In this document: positions 8,149 through 15,771 of the stretch, in pieces | Layout: every line of letters begins with the position of its first letter | Numbering within the stretch: the first letter of the stretch is position 1 | Source of the DNA: an uncultured Ruminococcus sp. | Lineage (GTDB): Bacteria > Bacillota > Clostridia > Oscillospirales > Ruminococcaceae | DNA: 31,873 nt | Direction of reading: 5' to 3' | NCBI GenBank assembly: GCA_947175975.1 | Contig: CAMWOX010000004.1 | Location: 1 to 31,873 of the forward strand | Made by a program: the position numbers and the translations under genes | The notes under the pieces: generated by a model | The model's database searches: none | Told to the model about the DNA's origin: nothing | Seen by the model: the letters and a program-made list of their open reading frames with translations, nothing else

Positions 8149-9984
8149 TTATTCATAGACAGGATAAACATATCCCAGGAAAATATAATTTCCGGCATTA
8201 ATCATCCTGTTCCAGCTATAGGCATTGTAACCGTTGGTACAGTCATAATTTAGCCAAGCACCGTTGACTTTGACCTGATTCCAGTAATGGTCGCCGCTGC
8301 CGTGTGTGGCATGGACAATTCTGCATTCATAACCTGCTTCCTGCAAAAGAAAATCCATTTTTGCGGTCATATAATAGCAGACACCATAGTAATGTGTGAA
8401 TGCATAATCAACATAGTAAAGCCACCCGTTGGCTTCGATCTGTGCCAGTGTCCGTGTAGATTCCATGAATTTATAACGATTCGTTGCACGCATATAATTA
8501 AAAATATCACTGACAGTTCTGCCATTCTGGGCAAGTGCGGTCTGGGCACGTTCCCGATTGAGCAGAAGCTTTTCGCTGACTACACCCGGCTCTCTGGCAA
8601 CACCATCTGCACCAATTGTTTTCTCATCAATCACTGTATTCTTTGCCATTGTACCGTTTTCCGGATAGAAATAATATTCCTTTCCATCAATTTCCTGCCA
8701 ACCAACGGACATTTCACCATCTTGCTTGAAATAGTATGTATATCCGGTAAGCACCTGCCACCCTGTCAAGGCATCACCTTTTATGCCTAAATAATATGTT
8801 TTATCTTCCAGGAACAGCCACTGACGCTTTAATAAAATCCCATCTGCATCCAGATAGTAATAACATCCCTGATCCTGCACCCAGCCTGTGTGCATCCTGC
8901 CGTCCGGATCGAAATAATATTGATTTCCATCTGTTTCAAGCCATCCGGAATAAGCAGTGCCGTCCGGATTGAAATAATATTTCTGATCTTCAATTTCCCA
9001 CCAGCCTGATGCCAGAATACCATCTTCCGCAAAATAGTAAATTTCGCCATCCAGCTCCAAAAAGCCTGTATGCATTGTGCCGTCCGGATCAAAATAATAA
9101 TGCAGATCCTCAACAATCTGCCATCCTGTCTGTACAATGCCATCTTCACTGAAATAATAAACTTCTTGATTGATAGTATACATCCCTTTTGCAGGTGTAC
9201 CGTCTGCGGTCAGATAATATTGCAATTCTCCATCTGTCAGCCATCCAGTATGCATGATACCATTCTGGTCAAAATAACGTGCCAAACCGTCTGAAATCTG
9301 CCATCCTGTGAGCATCATGCCGTTTTCATCAAAATAGTAAGTCTTTCCTGCAATTTCCTGCAATCCGGTGACTGATCCGGCATCTGTATCAAAATAATAA
9401 GTATTCTCATCCTGCGTCAGCCAGCCTGTTGCCAACTGGCAGTTTTCTTTCGCATAATATCTTTTTCCGGTCTCTGGTTCTGTAATCCATCCGGTCTGCA
9501 AAATGCCGTTTTCATCTGCATAATAAATCGCATATCCCAGGGGATACTGTGAAGAACCAGTTCCCAGTTGTGCGGCATAAGTAAGAATATTTGCAGCATC
9601 CTGTGCATTAATCACATTGTCGTAATCAATATCTGCATACAAAGCCGCCTGTTCTGCTGTTTCAAGTGCAGGAAACATTGCAAGCAGAATCTCACCCGGT
9701 GTCGCACTGCCTGCACCAGACTGGGCAGCAGCCTGCAAGACTGCGGATGCATCCATTGCATTGATTTTTCCATCCAGACACAGATCTCCTACCGGATAAG
9801 ACGGTGTAATACTGAATTTTCCTGTAATTAACTGATCCTCAAAATAATAAAGCCTGTTCTGGTTTTCATCCTGCTGAAATAACGGTTTTTCCGTTAGCGT
9901 GAAATCCTGCTCTGCATGTGCCGTGACCGGAACAATCAGCCCAGCCGCAATGATCACACTGCCTAAAATTATTTTCTTTCTCAT
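8149..9984 (-). CDS. Secreted protein: dockerin, cell-wall-binding repeats, transglutaminase-like domain
   Basis: A 611-residue exported protein. The signal peptide (1-24) ends AHA. A dockerin follows, with two calcium-loop/helix repeats: D67-x-C-x-D71-G...D78 (Cys at the third ligand position) and D118-x-D-x-D-N...D129 (canonical). Residues about 147-450 hold roughly 14 choline-binding-like wall repeats with the pattern GW....G..YYFD.DG.M.TG. The C-terminus (about 475-611) is a transglutaminase/protease-like fold with a plausible triad Cys536 (GVCYYMT), His566 (GDHYWNQV) and Asp581 (LNYDCTNG). The ATG at 9984 has AGGAG eight bases upstream and begins MRKKII; an in-frame ATG at 10008 is worse. 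A dockerin, wall repeats and a TGase-like domain together suggest a surface crosslinking or cleaving protein, with dual anchoring possible. Confidence 0.85.
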   Translation of the reverse strand: MRKKIILGSVIIAAGLIVPVTAHAEQDFTLTEKPLFQQDENQNRLYYFEDQLITGKFSITPSYPVGDLCLDGKINAMDASAVLQAAAQSGAGSATPGEILLAMFPALETAEQAALYADIDYDNVINAQDAANILTYAAQLGTGSSQYPLGYAIYYADENGILQTGWITEPETGKRYYAKENCQLATGWLTQDENTYYFDTDAGSVTGLQEIAGKTYYFDENGMMLTGWQISDGLARYFDQNGIMHTGWLTDGELQYYLTADGTPAKGMYTINQEVYYFSEDGIVQTGWQIVEDLHYYFDPDGTMHTGFLELDGEIYYFAEDGILASGWWEIEDQKYYFNPDGTAYSGWLETDGNQYYFDPDGRMHTGWVQDQGCYYYLDADGILLKRQWLFLEDKTYYLGIKGDALTGWQVLTGYTYYFKQDGEMSVGWQEIDGKEYYFYPENGTMAKNTVIDEKTIGADGVAREPGVVSEKLLLNRERAQTALAQNGRTVSDIFNYMRATNRYKFMESTRTLAQIEANGWLYYVDYAFTHYYGVCYYMTAKMDFLLQEAGYECRIVHATHGSGDHYWNQVKVNGAWLNYDCTNGYNAYSWNRMINAGNYIFLGYVYPVYE

Positions 9985-10021
9985 TTCAATCGCTCCTGTT
10001 AGACTCATCTAATGCTACTAG

Positions 10022-10050
10022 ATTATAGCATATTTCCACGCAATTTACAA
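10022..10050 (-). promoter_or_regulatory. Promoter of the dockerin/transglutaminase-like gene
   Basis: On the minus strand: -35 TTGTAA, 17-bp spacer, -10 TATAAT with extended TGC, about 40 bases before the start at 9984. An imperfect inverted repeat (ATGCTA...TAGCAT) overlaps the -10 box and could be a regulator site. Confidence 0.75.
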
Positions 10051-10134
10051 GTAATTTTTTCCTGTTTCAGCAATTCTCACAAAATTATGCATACAAACAG
10101 CCCATTGTTTTATATTCTGATTAACAACCAGAAT

Positions 10135-10156
10135 GCCCCTGTTGTGACACAGGGGC
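10135..10156 (-). terminator. Hairpin after the DUF3810-like gene
   Basis: GCCCCTGT and ACAGGGGC form a perfect 8-bp GC-rich stem with a 6-nt loop, starting 11 bases past the stop at 10168. The minus-strand tail is only weakly U-rich, so termination may be partial. Confidence 0.5.
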
Positions 10157-10167
10157 AGAAATTAATT

Positions 10168-11292
10168 TCAGCCATGAATATAATAATTCAGCACAAGTGC
10201 CGTCAGACCATGATAGCTCTCTGCACCCTCCGGCACACCATTCACTTTCAGGGAAGTATCCATCACAGTATCTGCCACTTCTGAAACAATTGCCGTGGGA
10301 ATCACTTCTTCATGCCGATGAAGCTGGTAATAATCCTCCGGCACAAAGGAATACATATCTTTCAGAACATCAGATTGCAATGTTTCCCGGATCTGATAAT
10401 ATTCTTCCCATGCCGCCTGATCATCACTGAAATCCAGTTCCAGCCAGTTAAGCATATTAATATAGCCACTATACCGGAAATCCGGATTTTCACTTGTAAG
10501 ACAAGCCCGGAACGCATAGTAACCTGCCTCATCTTCAAAGATATTCCCTTTGAGATGTGTATATTCATGACAGATTGTACTTGGCAGATTAATCTCATAG
10601 ACAACCGGATTATAATTTGCTTCCATAGAGAACGGATAATAAATTCCTAATAAGCCCTGCTGTGTAAAGAAATATGAATTTCGGATCGGCTTTGCATCCG
10701 GATAAGTGCCTTTATACTGCGGAAATTCCTGAGATAATCTACGCATACAGGCTTTGGCTTCTGTCATCAGATCTGTTTTTTCTGATAAGACAAAATGCCC
10801 AGTCTCGTCTCTTTCCACCTGGTCACTCAATGCATTTACTTCTTCTACCATCAAAGCATACGCTTTCAGAACCTGTTGATTTGTAAATGTATTATCCTCT
10901 AGTTCCATGCTCAGCTTTGTTCCCTGATATAATAACAAAAAATGAAATGTAACGACAAAAAATATCCATGTTAGAATCCATCCATAGAAATGCCCATAGA
11001 ATCTTGCAATTTTTCCACGCCTACGCTTTGCAAAAACCATAAACAGAACAAAACTGACGAATCCCAGCAATATAAGTATTATTCCTGCAATGATCATAGA
11101 TTCTCCGACAGAAAAATCCGCCATTCCGGAAACACTGCACCAGAAATCAGAAATTGTCGGAAAAATATGTGCGATATAGAAATCCACTGCAACAGTGCAG
11201 AACCTTGCCGCAATATTGATCAAAATCAGAATGATCCAGATGCTGAACATGATTTTTGTTGAAGTTTCAAGATGCAGTTTTTTTCTCAACAT
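10168..11292 (-). CDS. DUF3810-like membrane zinc metalloprotease
   Basis: A 374-residue protein with three predicted membrane segments (about 13-33, 65-88 and 103-122), then a soluble domain. Residues 242-246 are HEYTH (HExxH zinc site) in LPSTICHEYTHLKGNIFEDEAGYYA (split here as STICHEYTHLKG and FEDEAGYYA). The downstream acidic FEDEA supplies a likely third ligand. This HE..H..G..EDEA pattern and the membrane topology fit DUF3810, a family of presumed metallopeptidases of unknown substrate. The gene starts 3 bases after the GH25 gene's stop. Its ribosome site CAGGAG overlaps that gene's last codons, so the two form a tightly coupled pair. A role in wall or envelope protein turnover is inferred from the partner. 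Confidence 0.85.
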   Translation of the reverse strand: MLRKKLHLETSTKIMFSIWIILILINIAARFCTVAVDFYIAHIFPTISDFWCSVSGMADFSVGESMIIAGIILILLGFVSFVLFMVFAKRRRGKIARFYGHFYGWILTWIFFVVTFHFLLLYQGTKLSMELEDNTFTNQQVLKAYALMVEEVNALSDQVERDETGHFVLSEKTDLMTEAKACMRRLSQEFPQYKGTYPDAKPIRNSYFFTQQGLLGIYYPFSMEANYNPVVYEINLPSTICHEYTHLKGNIFEDEAGYYAFRACLTSENPDFRYSGYINMLNWLELDFSDDQAAWEEYYQIRETLQSDVLKDMYSFVPEDYYQLHRHEEVIPTAIVSEVADTVMDTSLKVNGVPEGAESYHGLTALVLNYYIHG

Positions 11293-11295
11293 TCA

Positions 11296-12228
11296 TCACT
11301 CCTGATTTTTTGTATAATTCTTAAAACAGATATTCAGATCCACACTGCCCGTGATACCCGGCACTCTGCCATCGGAGGCATACTGCCAGATCTGGTAATT
11401 ATAGTAATATGTTGCCTGCGGATTGTATTCTGCTAACCAGAAATCATAATCTGTCAGCTCCGGGAGCTGCAATCTCAGCAAAGATGTTCTCTTGTTCTGG
11501 TAAATCATTGGTATGTAACCAGCTTCCCGGATTCTCTCACAGAATGCGACACAGCATTCTGTCAGTGTCTCTGCCGTCATAGCATCTGTTCTTGCTTCGG
11601 CATCGGAAATTACTTCCCAGTCATAGACAACAGGATACTGTAATTCCATGCCATCCAATAATGCAAGCGTCATTTCTGCCTCTTCAACAGCTTCTTCCGG
11701 TGTAATCGCCTGGGAATAGAAATAAACGCCGATATCAATTCCGGCATCCCTCGCCCCCTGGATATTCTGTCGGAAATATTCATCTTCGCTCAGCACACCC
11801 TCGGTATAGCCTCTCCGTCCGACACGAATAAATGCAAACTCCACACCGGATGCCTTGACTTTCTGCCAGTCAATTTCTTTTTGGTGATAAGAAACATCAA
11901 TCCCGAACTGTGAAGTAATTTTCTGATCTTCCAGGTAATACATTCTGTTATTTCTGGAAATAAACTGATCTGCCTGGTAGGCACATGCCGGAACATCTGC
12001 GAACACTGGAAGCCAGCCATCAGGAGAATTTTCCAAAAAAATTTTTTCTCCGGTTGTTTCATAAATCTTCTCTTCTGTGGGTGAAACCTGCACGGATGCC
12101 GGAACTGTGATCTCCGGATCAGGCTCTTTCCGTTGTTTCCAGAGCAGAACAACACATACAACAATTAAAAACAAGATGAAAATCAAGCCTATCAGGAGCA
12201 TACCCAGGATTTTTTTCAACTGCATCAT
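11296..12228 (-). CDS. Membrane-anchored GH25 muramidase (lysozyme)
   Basis: A 310-residue protein with one N-terminal membrane anchor (about 7-30), a roughly 75-residue linker and a GH25 catalytic barrel (about 105-310). Seen motifs are FGIDVSYHQKEIDW (Asp111), FIRVGRRGY, IGVYFYSQA and the DxE active-site pair VVYDWE (Asp203, Glu205). GH25 enzymes cut the beta-1,4 bond between MurNAc and GlcNAc in peptidoglycan. Anchoring in the membrane rather than secretion points to a housekeeping wall-remodelling role. Two adjacent ATG codons (12228 and 12225) follow an AGAGAGG site; the second has the better spacing. It leads the pair with the DUF3810-like metalloprotease and has its own promoter. Confidence 0.93.
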   Translation of the reverse strand: MMQLKKILGMLLIGLIFILFLIVVCVVLLWKQRKEPDPEITVPASVQVSPTEEKIYETTGEKIFLENSPDGWLPVFADVPACAYQADQFISRNNRMYYLEDQKITSQFGIDVSYHQKEIDWQKVKASGVEFAFIRVGRRGYTEGVLSEDEYFRQNIQGARDAGIDIGVYFYSQAITPEEAVEEAEMTLALLDGMELQYPVVYDWEVISDAEARTDAMTAETLTECCVAFCERIREAGYIPMIYQNKRTSLLRLQLPELTDYDFWLAEYNPQATYYYNYQIWQYASDGRVPGITGSVDLNICFKNYTKNQE

Positions 12229-12254
12229 ACCGCCTCTCTAAATAATCTATTATT

Positions 12255-12283
12255 ATCATAACACAAAATCCCGGATCTGTAAA
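12255..12283 (-). promoter_or_regulatory. Promoter of the GH25/DUF3810 pair
   Basis: On the minus strand: -35 TTTACA, 17-bp spacer, -10 TATGAT with extended TGT, about 27 bases before the start codon. Confidence 0.7.
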
Positions 12284-12337
12284 GCAGTTTTCAGATTTTT
12301 TAGATTTTTTAATATCTTCCAGAAAAGAAAAAATATC

Positions 12338-12359
12338 CCGGTATGAGTTATCATACCGG
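12338..12359 (-). terminator. Terminator of the oadG-oadB operon
   Basis: CCGGTATGA and TCATACCGG form a perfect 9-bp stem with a GTTA loop, 12 bases past the stop of the beta-subunit gene. On the minus strand a U-rich tail (ATATTTTTTC) follows. Confidence 0.88.
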
Positions 12360-12371
12360 AATAAAATTAAT

Positions 12372-13586
12372 TTAATATGCAATTACGCTCAACATAACAC
12401 CTGCTGCTACGGCTGAACCAATGACACCTGCAACGTTCGGACCCATCGCATGCATCAGCAGGAAGTTTGTGGGATCTGCCTTTGCGCCCTCTTTCTGGGA
12501 GATTCTTGCCGCCATCGGTACAGCAGATACACCAGCAGAACCAATCAGCGGATTGATCTTACCGCCGCTGAGCCAGTTCATCAGCTTTGCAAGTAATAAT
12601 CCGCAACATGTACCAAGTGAGAATGCCACCACGCCAAGGAGCAGGACTTCTACAAACTGTAAATTCCAGACATTATCATAAGTAGTTGTTGCACCGACGG
12701 AAATGCCCAGGAAAATCGTCACAATATTCATCAAAGCGTTCTGTGCAGTGTCCACCAAACGGGAACATACACCACTTTCTTTCAGGATATTGCCGAACAT
12801 CAGCATTCCTACGAGAGCTGCCGCAGATGGCACTAACAATGCCACAACCAGTGTAACCACTACAGGGAAAATAATCTTTTCCGTTTTGGACGGTGTCCGG
12901 AGCTGTGGCATCTTGATCTCACGCTCTTTCTTGGTAGTGAGCAGTCTCATCAGCGGCGGCTGGATCACAGGCACTAATGCCATATACATATAGGCTACCA
13001 GTGCAATTGTACCAGTATTCATCGTAGAATCCGCACCATCCAGCAATTTACTGGATACATAAATAGATGTAGGCCCATCCGCACCGCCGATAATCGCAAT
13101 TGATCCACATTCTGCTGCACTCATCCCCAGTAAAGATGCTGCCAGGAATGTGAAGAAAATTCCGCCCTGTGCAGCTGCGCCGAGCAGAAAGCTCTTGGGA
13201 TTGGCGATCAGAGGACCAAAATCCGTCATTGTGCCAATGCCTAAGAAAATCAGACAGGGATAAATCTGCAATTTGACACCTAAGTATAATTTATCCAGCA
13301 GCCCGCCATCATGCAGAACCATCCATATCCAGTCTACACTCTGTTCCATATTCCAGTATTCCGCATGGAATATCATATCTTCGGGATTAATTGCAGGCAG
13401 ATTAGATAAAAACATACCAAAAGAAATTGGCAACAGCAACAGCGGCTCAAATTCTTTCACAATTGCCAGATACATGCAGCCAAATGAAATCAGAATCATG
13501 AACAGCTGCTGCGGCTGTGACAAGAGTGCATTCAGACCACTGGTGTCCCACAATCCGCCCAGAATATCTTGTAAAATCTGAAACAT
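12372..13586 (-). CDS. Na+-translocating decarboxylase beta subunit (OadB/GcdB/MmdB-like)
   Basis: A 404-residue polytopic membrane protein. The signature IAIIGGADGPTSIYVSSKLL (about 163-182) holds the conserved Asp170 that in the Klebsiella oxaloacetate decarboxylase beta subunit is needed for Na+ transport. SLLGMSAAECGS, IGSAGVSAVPMAARI and HAMGPNVAGVIGSAVAAG also match the family. The subunit couples decarboxylation of carboxybiotin to Na+ export. It follows the OadG-like gene by 36 bases and ends at a strong terminator. The carboxyltransferase (alpha) and biotin-carrier subunits are absent from this window, so the substrate (oxaloacetate, methylmalonyl-CoA or glutaconyl-CoA) cannot be assigned and no specific symbol is given. 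Confidence 0.93.
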   Translation of the reverse strand: MFQILQDILGGLWDTSGLNALLSQPQQLFMILISFGCMYLAIVKEFEPLLLLPISFGMFLSNLPAINPEDMIFHAEYWNMEQSVDWIWMVLHDGGLLDKLYLGVKLQIYPCLIFLGIGTMTDFGPLIANPKSFLLGAAAQGGIFFTFLAASLLGMSAAECGSIAIIGGADGPTSIYVSSKLLDGADSTMNTGTIALVAYMYMALVPVIQPPLMRLLTTKKEREIKMPQLRTPSKTEKIIFPVVVTLVVALLVPSAAALVGMLMFGNILKESGVCSRLVDTAQNALMNIVTIFLGISVGATTTYDNVWNLQFVEVLLLGVVAFSLGTCCGLLLAKLMNWLSGGKINPLIGSAGVSAVPMAARISQKEGAKADPTNFLLMHAMGPNVAGVIGSAVAAGVMLSVIAY

Positions 13587-13622
13587 AGGTTTAAAAAACT
13601 CCTCTCTATACTATAAATCTGC

Positions 13623-14105
13623 TCAGAATGGAGATACATTCTGACGGCGACCATCCATTGCCCATGCAGAACGTCCATTGAAACCCTGATTTTTCTTAAC
13701 TGCCTTGACGGATTTCACTTTATAATTTTTGCCGTCCTGCTGGCTCATCATAGCAACAACAGCCGAAATCACAGCAATGACTTCCTCATCATCAACCGTA
13801 TTTGCATTCTGCTGTACTGCCGGTGCAGGTGCAGGCGTTTTTTTCACAGGCGTAGGCGAAGCTTTTGGCTTCTTTTTTTCTGCAAGAGCCGCTTCTTTGG
13901 CTTTTTGCTTCGCATTAATGGATTCAAAGATCTTGCCAAACAAGAAAATAATCACAACCAGTAATGCGAGTGCGACAATGACAATACCCAGACCTGCAAA
14001 CGTAACGCCCCATCGCTCAGAACTGTCAAGAGGACGTTTGTTGCCGTCGATCGAACCACCTGCCAGCATGATCAGATGATTTGCCAGTAATAAGGGATGA
14101 TTCAT
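13623..14105 (-). CDS. OadG-like gamma subunit of a Na+-translocating decarboxylase
   Basis: A protein of about 160 residues with one membrane segment near the N-terminus (about 32-56), a charged Ala/Lys/Pro-rich linker (KKKPKASPTPVKKTPAPAPA) and a C-terminal motif VIAVISAVVAMM ... RSAWAMDGRRQN, typical of clostridial OadG proteins. The gamma subunit links the alpha subunit to the beta subunit in the membrane. The Pro/Ala linker resembles those that precede biotin domains, but no AMKM biotin site follows. Start choice is uncertain: the ATG at 14105 is preferred, as a GTG at 14117 is almost touching the AGGAG. The gene leads a two-gene unit and is divergent from mscS. Confidence 0.85.
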   Translation of the reverse strand: MNHPLLLANHLIMLAGGSIDGNKRPLDSSERWGVTFAGLGIVIVALALLVVIIFLFGKIFESINAKQKAKEAALAEKKKPKASPTPVKKTPAPAPAVQQNANTVDDEEVIAVISAVVAMMSQQDGKNYKVKSVKAVKKNQGFNGRSAWAMDGRRQNVSPF

Positions 14106-14160
14106 AGATTTGCTCACTCTCCTATCATGATAATAAAAATAAAAAAATCCAGATATTTTT

Positions 14161-14189
14161 ATTATACTATACTTTTACAGGATTTGCAA
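14161..14189 (-). promoter_or_regulatory. Promoter of the oadG-oadB operon
   Basis: On the minus strand: -35 TTGCAA, 17-bp spacer, -10 TATAAT. It lies back to back with the mscS promoter, the -35 boxes only about 25 bases apart. Confidence 0.8.
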
Positions 14190-14213
14190 GAGTTTTTTAA
14201 AAATTTTTCTCTA

Positions 14214-14243
14214 TTGACAAAATATGCCTGGATATGCTATAAT
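14214..14243 (+). promoter_or_regulatory. Promoter of mscS
   Basis: -35 TTGACA, 18-bp spacer, -10 TATAAT preceded by TGC (extended -10). Transcription from about 14250 rules out in-frame starts further upstream and supports the ATG at 14286. Confidence 0.88.
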
Positions 14244-14285
14244 AAATTAAAATTTTATTCTGATGTAGAAAGGATGATTTTACTC

Positions 14286-15170
14286 ATGCAGGAAACAGGA
14301 ACAAATGAAGTCATCGGAGAAATCTCCGAGGTAATCACAGAACAGACAGCACATGTTACTTCAATTTTCCAGGAAATCGGCGATTTTGTGAAAGCAATTC
14401 TTCCATCTGTCGGTTTTGCCCTGATTGTGTTTCTATTGGGACTGATGTTTACCAGATTTCTGCTTAAATTCGTCAACAGAACACTCCAGAAAAGCAAACT
14501 TGATCCCACAGCATGTGGATTTTTGCAATCCCTGATCCGTGTCATTCTCTATGTGCTTGTGGTTGTAATTGTATTATCTGTCCTGAATGTCCCCATGACT
14601 TCGATTATTACTGTCATTGGTACAATCAGCTTGACAATCGGTCTCGCCTTGCAGGACAGCCTGGCGAATGTCGCAGGCGGATTTCTGATTCTATTTGCCA
14701 AACCTCTCAAAGTCGGCGATCTTGTCGAATTTGGCGGTATTACCGGAACAGTAGAGATCATTGGTATTCTTCAAACCAAAATGAAAAAAGCGGACGGCAC
14801 AACAGTCTTTATTCCGAACCGGAAAATCTCCGATGCTATCATCTTAAACTATTCTGAAGATCAGAAACGCAGGCTGGATCTCAATTTCGGGATCGGCTAT
14901 GACAGTGACGAAAATGCCGCAAAACAGATTATTTCCGAAATTCTGGACAAGCATGAATCTGTTCTGCATGATCAGGATTATACAGTCAGAGTCGGTGAAC
15001 TGGCAGACAGTGCCGTTGTGATTCATGTGAGAGTCTGGACAACGCATGAAAATTACTGGAAATTATATTACGACTTACAGGAACAGATCAAGAAAGCCTT
15101 TGATCAAAACCATATCAGCATTCCCTATCCGCAGGCGGATATTCACATTCATGAAGCCGTAAAATCCTGA
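14286..15170 (+). CDS. mscS: Small-conductance mechanosensitive channel, MscS family
   Basis: A 294-residue protein with three membrane helices (about 39-59, 83-103 and 107-138). The pore helix and entry to the beta domain read SLTIGLALQDSLANVAGG and LILFAKPLKVGD, the MscS hallmark. A cytoplasmic domain follows with FIPNRKI and the C-terminal alpha/beta part. Length matches E. coli MscS (286). It opens when membrane tension rises and releases solutes during osmotic downshock. The start at 14286 is chosen because the promoter ends at 14243 and AAAGG lies upstream; the reading frame continues upstream only by chance. It is a single-gene unit ended by a bidirectional terminator. The symbol names the family. 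Confidence 0.93.
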   Translation: MQETGTNEVIGEISEVITEQTAHVTSIFQEIGDFVKAILPSVGFALIVFLLGLMFTRFLLKFVNRTLQKSKLDPTACGFLQSLIRVILYVLVVVIVLSVLNVPMTSIITVIGTISLTIGLALQDSLANVAGGFLILFAKPLKVGDLVEFGGITGTVEIIGILQTKMKKADGTTVFIPNRKISDAIILNYSEDQKRRLDLNFGIGYDSDENAAKQIISEILDKHESVLHDQDYTVRVGELADSAVVIHVRVWTTHENYWKLYYDLQEQIKKAFDQNHISIPYPQADIHIHEAVKS

Positions 15171-15181
15171 ATATTTCAGAT

Positions 15182-15209
15182 AAAAAATGCCTTGATCCGG
15201 GCATTTTTT
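15182..15209. terminator. Bidirectional terminator between mscS and the CxC/CxxC gene
   Basis: AAAAAATGCC and GGCATTTTTT form a perfect 10-bp stem with an 8-nt loop. It is U-tailed in both directions and serves the two convergent genes, ending at 15170 and 15211. Confidence 0.88.
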
Positions 15210-15210
15210 A

Positions 15211-15648
15211 TTACTGTTTCCGAAATTCAAAATATCTCCCTGTTTTCGGACATCTTACCCAAAATCTGTTTTTTTCAGAATCCGTATAAATCCGGTAAGC
15301 TTTGTAAGATTCCGTTTCTACACCCTGTTCCCGAATGATCTTTCCTGTGATGCCAGCCTGATAATCATTCATTGCAACAAAAATCTGATATTCCTGTACC
15401 GGAATTATGCTTTTCATTCCTGCAAAGTAAAAAATCCTGCAACCTGCATTTGTCCACAGATAAATCCTGTGGCAGTCCTCACAGTGCCAGGCAACTCTAT
15501 GCGAAAGAAGTTTTTCATAATAATGGCTGTCCAGATAACACATTTTCCGGATCGTCCACTCTTCCGGATCTGCATAAACATGAAACACATAACTATTAGG
15601 AATAATGCTGTCATGAAGTACATTGCCACATTGACAAGTTTTATACAC
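15211..15648 (-). CDS. Uncharacterised small protein with CxC/CxxC metal-binding pattern
   Basis: A 145-residue protein I do not recognise. Two cysteine pairs are spaced like a split zinc knuckle: C5-x-C7 (TCQCGN) and C56-x-x-C59 (WHCEDCHRIY). The rest is a mixed alpha/beta sequence rich in Tyr and other aromatics with no membrane segment or signal peptide, so cytoplasmic. The start is GTG, with GGAGGTGA six bases upstream, a strong site that supports expression. It stands alone between the convergent mscS and the divergent topoisomerase gene. No promoter with good boxes was found; it would have to overlap the topoisomerase promoter region. Confidence 0.7.
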   Translation of the reverse strand: MYKTCQCGNVLHDSIIPNSYVFHVYADPEEWTIRKMCYLDSHYYEKLLSHRVAWHCEDCHRIYLWTNAGCRIFYFAGMKSIIPVQEYQIFVAMNDYQAGITGKIIREQGVETESYKAYRIYTDSEKNRFWVRCPKTGRYFEFRKQ

Positions 15649-15683
15649 AATATTTCACCTCCAAATTTTCAGAATCATTTTTC

Positions 15684-15712
15684 TTGACAAATGATTTTGA
15701 ATATGTTACTAT
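15684..15712 (+). promoter_or_regulatory. Promoter of the topoisomerase A-subunit gene
   Basis: -35 TTGACA, 17-bp spacer, -10 TACTAT with extended TGT. A TATAAT three bases later gives a 20-bp spacer and is the less likely alternative. Confidence 0.75.
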
Positions 15713-15771
15713 AATAAAGTCAGAAAATCAGAATTGATCATGATTACAAGTATTACAGAAAGAAAGGGATT

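Noticed and set aside
8560..9540. Regularly spaced DNA repeats that might suggest a CRISPR-like array
   Set aside because: They are the coding repeats of the wall-binding protein: period about 60 bp, in frame and diverged, with no identical direct repeats or cas genes.
12119..12382. 87-codon minus-strand frame overlapping the GH25 gene start and terminator
   Set aside because: It crosses the oadB terminator and the GH25 promoter, and is Cys-rich in the overlapping part; no ribosome site.
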